The notes beneath the pieces are model-generated. The model was not told where the DNA came from. It saw only the letters and a program-made list of their open reading frames with translations, and searched no databases. This document shows positions 1 to 10,527 of a stretch of DNA of 43,897 bases, piece after piece; position 1 is the first letter of the stretch; each line of letters opens with the position of its first letter. The translations under genes and the position numbers were made by a program. The stretch is from Akkermansiaceae bacterium (GTDB taxonomy: Bacteria > Verrucomicrobiota > Verrucomicrobiia > Verrucomicrobiales > Akkermansiaceae). The stretch covers positions 1-43,897 of the forward strand of contig CAIVKO010000210.1 of the NCBI GenBank assembly GCA_903906515.1, read 5' to 3'.

Positions 1-51
1 GTCGGTGATTCCGGCGAACTTTTCACGCATGGGTGACGCGGTCGCGATCAT
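1..51 (-). CDS. start of an unknown gene, cut by window edge
   Basis: The reverse strand opens with an ATG at 51 that overlaps the TGA of the upstream nucleotidyltransferase gene in an ATGA arrangement and stays open for 17 codons (MIATASPMREKFAGITD) to the window edge. Such an overlap is typical of translationally coupled gene pairs, so this is probably the downstream partner of the DUF6036 gene. Too little is visible to name a family. Confidence 0.45.
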   Translation of the reverse strand, partial: MIATASPMREKFAGITD

Positions 52-608
52 TCGCCACCTCCTTTCATTTCCCCTATGATTTCCTCAATGAAAAACTGTG
101 TTTTCACGGGAATTCGTGATGTGGGGTAATAATCTTCCACAAGGTTCAAGACCTCTTCGGTCGTGTGAATCCCAAGATCCTTGCAAAGGTGGATAATGTC
201 ATTCTTATCACCCACGGTATCGTATTCCGCAACCCGTGCAGCCATGCATTTCATGGCAAGGAGATAACGGGTGGTCGGACGCATAATGCGAAGGTTCTCC
301 CATTGTGGCATTCCTTCCGTAGTAACGTCTCCTTCTTTTGAAACGAAGCCTTTGACGCCATCGTTAAGCCACGAAACGGGAAGATTCATTTCCTCCGCTA
401 TTCTTTCTGCTTCTTCATAAATTTCCGTTTTCGGGACGAAGATGGCATCCACATCGCGTGTGGATTCGCGGGCGTCGAAGGCGAGTATCATGGTTGCGCC
501 TCCGAAAATGCATAACTCACCCGTGACGCCTTTTTCAGTCAGGCGCTTGTTGAGAACTTCCAAGGCGGTGATGATCCTTTCCTTGGTGAGTATGTCTGAG
601 GAGTTCAT
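48..608 (-). CDS. DUF6036-type nucleotidyltransferase-like protein
   Basis: The 186-residue protein resembles the DUF6036 group of nucleotidyltransferase-fold proteins, which are related to the AbiEii/type IV toxin superfamily. Near residues 36-52 it has the typical glycine pair followed by an Asp-x-Asp metal motif (FGGATMI, then RDVDAIF). The middle reads MNLPVSWLND, as in the family, and a later segment (RYLLAMKCMAARV, then DKNDIIHL) matches the conserved second half. The start at 608 is the only ATG that keeps the N-terminal helix, and its upstream region has only a weak A-rich ribosome site. It lies just upstream of, and overlaps by 4 bases, another reading frame leaving the window, so a two-gene unit is likely. 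A toxin role is inference; many DUF6036 proteins have no tested function. Confidence 0.75.
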   Translation of the reverse strand: MNSSDILTKERIITALEVLNKRLTEKGVTGELCIFGGATMILAFDARESTRDVDAIFVPKTEIYEEAERIAEEMNLPVSWLNDGVKGFVSKEGDVTTEGMPQWENLRIMRPTTRYLLAMKCMAARVAEYDTVGDKNDIIHLCKDLGIHTTEEVLNLVEDYYPTSRIPVKTQFFIEEIIGEMKGGGE

Positions 609-650
609 TTTCTTTACTAATGACCAATGACCGCTGACGGAATTTGGATG

Positions 651-3254
<2,604 letters not shown>

Positions 3255-3308
3255 TCATGTCTTTTTTATAACAGCCAAAAAAACACATAAACTATTTATA
3301 TTAAACGA

Positions 3309-3336
3309 ATTATGTATGAAATTTTTTACCGGTCAA
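3309..3336 (-). promoter_or_regulatory. sigma-70-like promoter for gyrB
   Basis: On the reverse strand a TTGACC (-35 type, 3331-3336) is followed after 16 bases by CATAAT (-10 type, 3309-3314; five of six match TATAAT). It sits in the AT-rich 289-bp gap before gyrB, giving a predicted leader of about 100 bases. The spacing is one base below the ideal 17. No experimental start is known here. Confidence 0.5.
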
Positions 3337-3486
3337 CCCCACATATTCCCAGCCACCGCCAAATACGGGCAAACCACCAAAATCGTGAGCTCCAATATCT
3401 TGAAGATTTTGACGAAATCCGCCTGTCCGAGACATTACGGAGCAGTCACCCCATCAGCCGAAACGCGGCCGATATTTCCGCTAGAT

Positions 3487-4590
3487 TCATTCAAAAGACA
3501 ACGAACCATCCGCGAACTCCAGGCATTGGCATTGCCATTTCAATAAGGCTTGGGACGGTTCAATCTCACCAGCAGTCAGGCTTTCCAAAATCGCCCGTGG
3601 AGCAATCAAAGAACCTTCAATATCGAGCTCTTTGGCAACTTTCTCCCGGCGGGCGATCAGAATATCCACTTTACGGTCAAAATCCTTGTCGCGCTTCCTG
3701 CGTTTGCCGACCGCACGCTCCGGCCAATCGGCCTCAGGAAGCGCCTTGACCGCCGCGAGCGCCGCATGGAAGCGCTTCACGCGATCCGCACGGAAATGGT
3801 GAGGCAGGGCGACCTTCCTTCCGGCAGCGCACTCCGTGCTCCACTCCAACAGAGGGCGGTTGGAAATCACCATGAACGACGGCTTGTCCCACGATTTAGC
3901 CTCGCCATCCCTCCAATTCCAAAGTGCCCGGAGATAAGCCAGACCACGGGAATCGAGCTTTCCCGAGCCCTGGATCCGCCACATTTCCTCCTTGGTATCA
4001 TCGCGGTCGAGCACCCGCTGGCGGGCGGCAATGCAGCTTTCCTCAAACCAATCGTAACGCCCAAGATCCTTGAGTCCGGTGGTGATGATGTCGCCCATTT
4101 CGAGCAGGTAATGCACGTCATTCAGCGCATACTCGATCATTTTGGCAGACAGAGGGCGTTTCCCCCAATCCGATTTTTGAGAGGATTTGGAAAGCTCTAC
4201 CCCGAAATACCTTGCGACCAAGTCCCCAAGCCCGAACCGCCGGGCTCCCAACAGTCTGGCCCCGATCTGGGTGTCGTAAATCATGGCCGGAAGCTCACCG
4301 AACTGACGTTTGAGCATGGTCATGTCGTAGTCCGCCCCGTGCATCCACACGGTCGCGTTCGTGAGGTAGCGCCCCAGCGGGGAAAGATCCTTGATGGCCA
4401 GCGGGTCAATGAGCACAGACCCACCCCTGACGGCAAATTGGACCAAACACAGCGATTCCCGATAACGATGGAGACTGTCGGCCTCCGTATCGATCGCGCA
4501 GATCGGTGCGCCATGATCAGGCAGGCATTGGCCGAGATGAAGGAGCAAGCCCTCCGTGGTATCAATCATCTCAGAACCCATTAAATTCAT
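3487..4590 (-). CDS. rnd: ribonuclease D (3'-5' exoribonuclease)
   Basis: The 367-residue protein is close to the usual RNase D length of about 375. It has the DEDDy exonuclease motifs: Exo I with D34 and E36 in AIDTEADSL, Exo II in WMHGADYDM, and Exo III with the tyrosine form in YALNDVHYLLEM. A helical C-terminal HRDC-like region follows (KRFHAALAAVKALPEADWP and later helices). The family trims 3' ends of tRNA precursors and other stable RNAs using two metal ions in the cytoplasm. The ATG at 4590 was chosen; a second in-frame ATG lies three codons later. The gene is on the same strand as gyrB but separated by 289 bp that contain the gyrB promoter, so it is probably a separate transcript. 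Confidence 0.9.
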   Translation of the reverse strand: MNLMGSEMIDTTEGLLLHLGQCLPDHGAPICAIDTEADSLHRYRESLCLVQFAVRGGSVLIDPLAIKDLSPLGRYLTNATVWMHGADYDMTMLKRQFGELPAMIYDTQIGARLLGARRFGLGDLVARYFGVELSKSSQKSDWGKRPLSAKMIEYALNDVHYLLEMGDIITTGLKDLGRYDWFEESCIAARQRVLDRDDTKEEMWRIQGSGKLDSRGLAYLRALWNWRDGEAKSWDKPSFMVISNRPLLEWSTECAAGRKVALPHHFRADRVKRFHAALAAVKALPEADWPERAVGKRRKRDKDFDRKVDILIARREKVAKELDIEGSLIAPRAILESLTAGEIEPSQALLKWQCQCLEFADGSLSFE

Positions 4591-4710
4591 TGGTTGTTTT
4601 GTGAAGCAACTCGCAAAGATCTGGAAAAACCCCTCCCAAATGCATGTGGAGACCCTAGCCCCCGGCAGGCACAGGGTAAAGGAGAAAAACCGACGAATCT
4701 TGTTAAATCA

Positions 4711-4740
4711 GCGTGATTCCATACCGCTCGGGAATCGCGC
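4711..4740 (-). terminator. possible hairpin after the dehydrogenase gene
   Basis: A 10-bp stem (GCGTGATTCC against GGAATCGCGC, one G-U type mismatch) with a 10-base loop lies 22 bases beyond the stop of the carboxynorspermidine dehydrogenase-like gene. It is not followed by a clear U tract on that strand, so it may be a weak terminator or a transcript-end stabiliser. Confidence 0.3.
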
Positions 4741-4761
4741 GAGGATTTGCCAGAACCCGCC

Positions 4762-5985
4762 TCAGGCGACCGCAAACGCCTCTGCCTGCTCACGGGTGAT
4801 CTCAACGTGCTGCCACGGCAGACCGTGGGTGTTGAGGTCGGCCATAAAGGCGTCAGGATCGTGCTGTTCCATGTTCCAAACCCCCGGTTTGCGCCAATTT
4901 CCAGCGAGCATTTGCTTGGCACCGATCATGGCGGGCACGCCGGTGGTGTAGGAAATCGCCTGGGACCCGACTTCCGCGAAGCATTCCTCGTGGTCGCAGA
5001 TGTTGTAAACATAGATCGCCTTGAACGCCCCATCCTTGAGGCCGGTGATGACATTACCGATGCAGGTCTTGCCTTTGGTGGTTTTCCCGAGGTCGCCGGG
5101 GTCTGGAAGCACGGCTTTGAGAAACTGAAGCGGCACGATTTCCACGCCGTTATAGAGAACGGGATCGATGCGCGTCATGCCGACGTTTCCGAGCACTTCG
5201 AGATGCTTCAAGTAATTGGGCGAGAATGACATCCAGAATTGGGCGCGGCGCAGGGTCGGGATGTGTTTGACCAGCGACTCGAGCTCCTCGTGATACATCC
5301 GGTAAATCTCGTAGGTGCCCACACCGGACGGGCAGGTGAACGACTGATGAAGCGACATCGGCGGAGTTTCGAGAAACGCGCCGTTTTCAAAGTGGCGGCA
5401 CTCCGCAGTGACCTCGCGGATGTTGATTTCCGGGTTGAAATTGGTGGCGAAGGCCTTGCCGTGGTTGCCGCCATTGACGTCGATGATGTCGAGCGTGTGG
5501 ATTTCGTCGAAGTGGTGCTTGAGCGCCCAGGCGGTGTACACATTGGTCACGCCGGGATCAAATCCGGAGCCGAGCAGCGCGGAAAGCCCAGCTTTTTCAA
5601 AACGCTCCTGATATTCCCACTGCCAGGAATACTCGAATTTAGCGACGTCCTTCGGCTCGTAGTTCGCCGTGTCCATATAGTCGCAACCTGCTGAAAGACA
5701 GGCATCCATGAGGTGCAGATCCTGGTATGGCAGGGCCACATTGATGAGCAGGGAGGCCCCGGTCTTGCGGATCAACGCGGCGGTTTCCACCGGATTGTCC
5801 GCGTCCACTTGGGCGGTGGAGATGGTGCGCCCGGTGCGCTTCAGGACGTCTGCCGCAATCGCATCGCACTTCGAGACCGTGCGCGAAGCGAGGGTGATTT
5901 CACCGAAGACTTCGGGGACCATGGCGCATTTGTGGACGACGACATTGCCGACTCCGCCGGCTCCGATGATGAGAACTTTGTTCAT
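4762..5985 (-). CDS. carboxynorspermidine/carboxyspermidine dehydrogenase-like (saccharopine dehydrogenase family)
   Basis: The 407-residue protein starts MNKVLIIGAGGVGNVVVHKC, a Rossmann NAD(P) site (GAGGVG, residues 8-13), and keeps saccharopine-dehydrogenase-family features: LASRTVSKCDAIA, a GSGFDPGVTNVY segment, and a central DIIDVNGGNHGKAFATNFN segment. Length and these segments fit carboxy(nor)spermidine dehydrogenase, which condenses aspartate semialdehyde with a diamine in the alternative polyamine pathway. The start at 5985 was chosen because it opens directly with the nucleotide-binding strand; a longer frame to 6339 adds only unconserved sequence. The usual partner, carboxynorspermidine decarboxylase, is not adjacent in this window. 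The gene is divergent from the GH38-like gene. True saccharopine dehydrogenase is the alternative. Confidence 0.8.
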   Translation of the reverse strand: MNKVLIIGAGGVGNVVVHKCAMVPEVFGEITLASRTVSKCDAIAADVLKRTGRTISTAQVDADNPVETAALIRKTGASLLINVALPYQDLHLMDACLSAGCDYMDTANYEPKDVAKFEYSWQWEYQERFEKAGLSALLGSGFDPGVTNVYTAWALKHHFDEIHTLDIIDVNGGNHGKAFATNFNPEINIREVTAECRHFENGAFLETPPMSLHQSFTCPSGVGTYEIYRMYHEELESLVKHIPTLRRAQFWMSFSPNYLKHLEVLGNVGMTRIDPVLYNGVEIVPLQFLKAVLPDPGDLGKTTKGKTCIGNVITGLKDGAFKAIYVYNICDHEECFAEVGSQAISYTTGVPAMIGAKQMLAGNWRKPGVWNMEQHDPDAFMADLNTHGLPWQHVEITREQAEAFAVA

Positions 5986-6181
5986 AGGGGTTGCAGGCAC
6001 AAGAGGTGGGCGAAACCGGGCGTTCTGGCAAGACCAATGCGGCTGGCCAGTGATCTGAAGGCGTAAAAAAAGATCAAGGCGTGGCGGACATGAGCCTTCA
6101 CCAACCAGCTTGATCTCCGTGGAAACCCGCTGCCAAATAAAATCTTGGTGCAGTGGCCCGCAAAGGTATGCTCGCGACGAA

Positions 6182-8809
6182 ATGATTTTTACACCAACCA
6201 AAATCCTCCCGTTCCTCACTGCGCCGATCCTCGCATCAGGCACCCTTGCCGCCGCGTCGTTGGCGGACTCCCGGCCAGCCAATGCCGTCCAGAGCAACGT
6301 CGAGGAAATCATCATTGTCATCAAGACCCACTTCGACATCGGCTATACACACCGCGTCAAGGATATCATCCAGCTTTACCGCACCGGCATGATCGACCAT
6401 GCGATGAACATCATGGATCAATCCAAAAAACTGCCGACCGAACAACAGTTTGCTTGGACCGGCCCCGGCTGGGTCATGTCCAAGGCGCTGGAGGATTGGG
6501 ATGGTCAAACACCGGAGCGACGCAAGCGTATTGATGACTATGTGAAATCCGGCAGGTTCCAGTTTCACGCGCTCCCATTCTCACTCGAATCCGACGCCTG
6601 TGAGCCCGAGGAAATGGCCCGTGGCTTTATCTTCAGTTCCAACCTCAGCCGCAAGTATGGCAAGCCGCTGCCGCTCTCCGGCAAGATGAGCGACGTGCCA
6701 TCCCACGGCGGCGCACTCGCCACCGTGCTGGCTAACGGCGGGGTGAAGTTCATGCACATCGGCTGCAACTGGCCCAGCGCCTATGTCCAGACCCCCGGGA
6801 TCTTCTGGTGGGAAGGCCCGGACGGCTCACGGGTCCTCACCATTTACTCCGGCATGTACGGCACCGCCACCGGCTTCAACTGGCCGGACAATTGGATCGG
6901 CGGCACCTTTGTCGGTCACCACTTCCTGCCTCCGGAAAACTGGCCCCACAAGATCTGGCCGGCAATCATGGTCACCATGGACAACTCGGGCCCGCCTTCC
7001 GCCAAGGCCATTGAAACCGCTCTTGCCGAAGTCCACAACAAGCTCCCCGGCGTCAAGGTCCGCTTCGGCACGATGGATGACTTCGCCACAGCCTTCCTCT
7101 CCGGCAAACCCGAACTTCCGGTGATCAAAGGCGAGATGCCCGACACTTGGATTCACGGCATCATGTGTGATCCCGGCGGTAGCAAGCTCTCCCGTGCGGT
7201 CCATCCCCAGCTCGCCGCAGCCGAAGCACTCCACACCCAACTCGGACTCTGGGGTACTGCCCAACCCGCCATCGCCAGGGACGTCGCCCTCGCCTACGAA
7301 AACATCCTCCTCTACGGCGAGCATACCTGGGGCGCCGCAGCCTGCATTAGGGAATACGGTGAGGCCTTCAAATCGACCGACCCAAAACTGATAGAAAACC
7401 TCGAGGGAAGCTGGGAAGACAAGACCAACTACATCCGCACCGCCAACAAAATCGCCGACACCATCGCGGCTGCAAATCTCAAGACCCTCGCCGCCAACGT
7501 CAAGACGGCCAAAGGTTCCCTCATCGTTTACAACCCGCTGCCCTGGCCGCGCTCGGGCACCGTGGAAGTCAACAGCAAGCGCTATCTCGCCAAGGATGTG
7601 CCACCCTGCGGATATCTAACATTGAAGGATCCGGTGGAGCAGGCGGACCCTGTTTTGGAGTCACCGTTTTTCAAGGTGACGCTGGATCCCGCCACCGGCT
7701 CCATTGCGTCGTTGGTGGATAAACGCAGCGGTCGCGAGTGGGTTGACGCCGCAGCGGAACATAAACTCGGCCAATATCTCAACGAGCGCTTCACCTTTGA
7801 GCAGACTCTCCGCTACACCACCAAATACCAAATGGACCGCGCTCAGCCGCATCCGGGCATGCACAAGCCCGGCATGATCTCGGAAAAAGTGACGCCCTAC
7901 CGCGCCGCCGTTTCAAACAAGGGCACCATTCTAACCGACTCTAACTCCGCGACCATCGTATGCCCGGCCGATCCGGCCAACCACCTGCCCGCCACCGCCC
8001 TGCGTATCAAGCTGCCGCAGGACCAACCGTATGTGGAAATGGAACTCACCATCAAAAACAAGGCCAAGGACAACTGGCCCGAAGCCGACTGGCTATGCCT
8101 GCCCTTCAAATTAACCAACCCGCAGTTCCGTGTCCACCGCCAACTCGGTGTGATGAATCCCGCCACCGACATTCTACCCGGTGCCAACCGCGACCTGTTC
8201 AGCGTTGGCCACGGCGTCACCATCACCGACTCCAACGGCACCGGCATCGCCATCAGCCCGCTTGACCACCCGCTGGTCTCGCTAGACCGCCCCGGATGTT
8301 GGCAATTCTCCAAGGACGCCGCTGAATTCACGCCGACCAGACCCGTCGTCTATCTGAATCTCTACAACAACCAGTGGAACACCAACTTCCGCTATTGGTA
8401 TCCTGGCACCTGGAGCTCACGCGTCCGCATTTCCACTTTCGATGCCAAGACACCCCGCGCCGCCGTCATCGCCACACCCGCCATCGAAGCCCGCAACCCA
8501 CTCGCCGCTGTCACTGCGGACGGCTCCGGCACCAAGTTGCCCGCCACACAATCCGGCCTAACTGTTTCCCGACCCGGCGTGCTCGTCACCGCATTCGGCG
8601 AGAATCCCGACGGCAAGGGCACCTTGCTCCGTGTCTGGGATCAATCCGGCGAGTCCGGCGACCTGACCCTCACGATACCTGGAAAGTTCACCAGCGCGAC
8701 CCCGGTCAACCTGCGCGGCGAGGCCCTCGGCACGCCGCTGCCGATCCGCAATGGTGAACTCAAGATTATCTTGCGTGCCTATGCCCCCGCAACCTACCTG
8801 CTCGATTGA
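6182..8809 (+). CDS. secreted GH38/DUF5054-type glycoside hydrolase-like protein
   Basis: The protein of about 875 residues starts with a likely signal peptide (KILPFLTAPILASGTLAAA) and then a segment like the N-terminal catalytic domain of GH38 alpha-mannosidases: IVIKTHFDIGYTH, with H50 and D52 in the place of the family's zinc-binding His-x-Asp. The next parts (GPGWVMSKALEDW, FHALPFSLES, a long beta-rich C-terminal half) match proteins annotated DUF5054. An export role on mannosides or related glycans is inferred; substrate cannot be read from the sequence. The ATG at 6182 was chosen because it puts the hydrophobic signal at the very N-terminus; a start at 6110 would add 24 residues before it. 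It is divergent from the dehydrogenase, with 196 bp between starts. Confidence 0.75.
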   Translation: MIFTPTKILPFLTAPILASGTLAAASLADSRPANAVQSNVEEIIIVIKTHFDIGYTHRVKDIIQLYRTGMIDHAMNIMDQSKKLPTEQQFAWTGPGWVMSKALEDWDGQTPERRKRIDDYVKSGRFQFHALPFSLESDACEPEEMARGFIFSSNLSRKYGKPLPLSGKMSDVPSHGGALATVLANGGVKFMHIGCNWPSAYVQTPGIFWWEGPDGSRVLTIYSGMYGTATGFNWPDNWIGGTFVGHHFLPPENWPHKIWPAIMVTMDNSGPPSAKAIETALAEVHNKLPGVKVRFGTMDDFATAFLSGKPELPVIKGEMPDTWIHGIMCDPGGSKLSRAVHPQLAAAEALHTQLGLWGTAQPAIARDVALAYENILLYGEHTWGAAACIREYGEAFKSTDPKLIENLEGSWEDKTNYIRTANKIADTIAAANLKTLAANVKTAKGSLIVYNPLPWPRSGTVEVNSKRYLAKDVPPCGYLTLKDPVEQADPVLESPFFKVTLDPATGSIASLVDKRSGREWVDAAAEHKLGQYLNERFTFEQTLRYTTKYQMDRAQPHPGMHKPGMISEKVTPYRAAVSNKGTILTDSNSATIVCPADPANHLPATALRIKLPQDQPYVEMELTIKNKAKDNWPEADWLCLPFKLTNPQFRVHRQLGVMNPATDILPGANRDLFSVGHGVTITDSNGTGIAISPLDHPLVSLDRPGCWQFSKDAAEFTPTRPVVYLNLYNNQWNTNFRYWYPGTWSSRVRISTFDAKTPRAAVIATPAIEARNPLAAVTADGSGTKLPATQSGLTVSRPGVLVTAFGENPDGKGTLLRVWDQSGESGDLTLTIPGKFTSATPVNLRGEALGTPLPIRNGELKIILRAYAPATYLLD

Positions 8810-9038
8810 ACCACATGAAACCACGGAGTCTTGCCCCTGATCGTTCTCAGTCTGCCCAAAATCGATCAATCCGCTACCCGTAGCCTGCCAAAGAAACGCC
8901 GCCGCGCCATGCTCGACCACACCTACCGCGATTCTTTGCTCTCCCTAGCTTGATCGCCGTGCACCAACCCGTGGAAAATTGGACGTGCATGGAGTCTCGT
9001 GATTCGCTACGTCTCCGGGCGTGGAGAACAGTGATCTG

Positions 9039-9536
9039 ATGATGGATTTGCATAGCGATGCCCACTTTATGGGCCAGGCCCTGCGTGAGGCGCGCAAGGC
9101 GTATGCCGCCGGCGAGGTGCCGGTGGGTGCCGTGGTGGTTTGGGAAGGGCGCGTCATCGCCCGCGCGTGGAACCAGGTGGAAACCCTCAAGGACGCCACC
9201 GCCCACGCGGAAATGCTGGCGCTCACCGCAGCGCAGGAATCCCGTGGCGATTGGCGACTCGAAAAATGCACGCTCTACGTGACCAAGGAGCCGTGCCCGA
9301 TGTGCGCCGGTGCCATCGTCCATTGTCGGCCGGAACGCGTGGTATTTGGTTGCCCTGACCCCAAAGCCGGTGCCGCAGGCGGCTGGATCAATCTCCTCGA
9401 ATCCAACCCTCCGCTCAATCACCGCTGCGAGGTGACTTCCGGCGTGCTTGGCGAGGAATGCCTGCAACTCCTCCAAAGTTTCTTCCGCGAGGCCCGGGAA
9501 CGCACAAAACAGGAACGGGCAAGCGAATCGCCGTGA
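9039..9536 (+). CDS. tadA: tRNA-specific adenosine deaminase
   Basis: This 165-residue enzyme converts adenosine 34 to inosine in the anticodon of tRNA-Arg and is usually essential. The zinc site is complete: H56-A-E58 in DATAHAEML, and C86 and C89 in KEPCPMCAG. The N-terminal helix (HFMGQALREARKAYAAGEVPVGA) is characteristic of the family. Two adjacent ATGs lie at 9039 and 9042; a GTG at 9021 would add six residues with no family support. The 230 bp upstream hold no recognisable gene. The gene converges on the GT2 gene, and the junction holds a REPIN-like repeat pair. Confidence 0.92.
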   Translation: MMDLHSDAHFMGQALREARKAYAAGEVPVGAVVVWEGRVIARAWNQVETLKDATAHAEMLALTAAQESRGDWRLEKCTLYVTKEPCPMCAGAIVHCRPERVVFGCPDPKAGAAGGWINLLESNPPLNHRCEVTSGVLGEECLQLLQSFFREARERTKQERASESP

Positions 9537-9580
9537 AAAAACCGAATATCGATGCCTCTTCGGTGAGTATCTCTTTGGAT

Positions 9581-9716
9581 GGCAGGGACTCGACCTCCGG
9601 GCGGTCCTGCGCATGGGAGGCGAAAGATCATGCGAATAAATGATTGCGGGAGCCAGGGCATTCGCTAGATCATTCACACCTCATTCACCGGACCGCTCGG
9701 AGAGACGGTCCCTGCC
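9581..9716. repeat. REPIN-like inverted repeat pair (family 1)
   Basis: Two copies of a 27-bp element face each other in the convergent gap between tadA and the GT2 gene. The right copy (9690-9716) starts GGACCGCTCGG and ends CGGTCCCTGCC; GGACCG and CGGTCC form a 6-bp stem. The left copy (9581-9607) is in the opposite orientation and degenerate: the GGCAGGGAC and CGGTCC ends are kept, 21 of 27 positions match. The right copy and about five bases of flank recur exactly, inverted, at 30745-30777. It may act as a bidirectional transcript end. Confidence 0.75.
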
Positions 9717-9736
9717 TTTGCACACCAAATAGCCCT

Positions 9737-10468
9737 TCACCACACCCGCCTGCTGACTCGGATCAGCGCGGCGAGCATCCCCCACACGTCGCGCAGCGGC
9801 TTGACCTTGCCGCCCTTTTTCTCCGTCCAGTTCACGGGAATTTCTAACCAGTCGGCACCGCCGCGTTTGAGGGTGAAGAGTAACTCGGAATCAAAAGCCA
9901 GACCGTTTTCGCTCAAGCGGGGAACGACGTGGCGGTAATCATCGCCGTTGATGATCTTGGCCCCGCACTGGGCGTCCTCGCACTCGAAGTCCAACAACAA
10001 ACGGCTCAGCAGAAGAAACCCGCGGTGCGCAAGACCGCGCCAGCGACTCTCGATGATTTCCGTGGTTTCAGTGCGTTTCCGGACGCCCAATACCGACTCT
10101 CCGGTGGAGACAGCCGTGCCAATGAGCCGCAGGAAATCCGCAGCGGTCACACTGCCATCTGCATCCAGAAAGGAGAACCAATCCGCTTCCGGATAGAGCG
10201 CCCACGCCTCTCTAACTACCGAACCCTTGCCAAAGTGTTGCGCGGCAAAATGAACCTCCACCGGCGGAAACACCCGCGAAAATCCATTTTTCAAATCCGT
10301 GAGGCGCGCGTGCTCGTCCTGGTGGGATCCGTCATCTGCGATGATCCAGCGAATGGGAAGCGGTGACGCCGCAAGCGCCTCCGCTAGAGACACACCAAAA
10401 ACCGCCAGCCGCGCGGAATCATTCCACACCGGAGTGACAAGCAGGATTTCTTGGGCTGAGACGGACAT
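9737..10468 (-). CDS. GT2 family glycosyltransferase
   Basis: The protein of about 243 residues has a GT-A fold pattern: a first strand ILLVTPVWNDSARL, then WIIADDGSHQDEH, and the metal-binding region FSFLDADGSVTAADFLRL. It resembles family 2 glycosyltransferases of the polyprenyl-phosphate hexose synthase type, which charge a lipid carrier with a sugar. No C-terminal membrane segment is obvious, so it may be soluble or peripheral. The ATG at 10468 gives the clean N-terminus (MSVSAQEILLVTP); an earlier ATG at 10510 would leave only 17 bp to the divergent Agl23-like gene. That neighbour belongs to the class that uses lipid-linked sugars as donors, so the pair may act in one glycan pathway; this is inference. 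Confidence 0.8.
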   Translation of the reverse strand: MSVSAQEILLVTPVWNDSARLAVFGVSLAEALAASPLPIRWIIADDGSHQDEHARLTDLKNGFSRVFPPVEVHFAAQHFGKGSVVREAWALYPEADWFSFLDADGSVTAADFLRLIGTAVSTGESVLGVRKRTETTEIIESRWRGLAHRGFLLLSRLLLDFECEDAQCGAKIINGDDYRHVVPRLSENGLAFDSELLFTLKRGGADWLEIPVNWTEKKGGKVKPLRDVWGMLAALIRVSRRVW

Positions 10469-10527
10469 GGTGCTGACATATTTACATTGAGAGAAATGCG
10501 ATTCTTTCATCGTATTGACGGCGACCC

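Noticed and set aside
6084-6118. GATCAAG / CTTGATC inverted arms upstream of the GH38-like gene
   Set aside because: Seven-base arms about 30 bases apart are expected by chance and have no clear promoter context.
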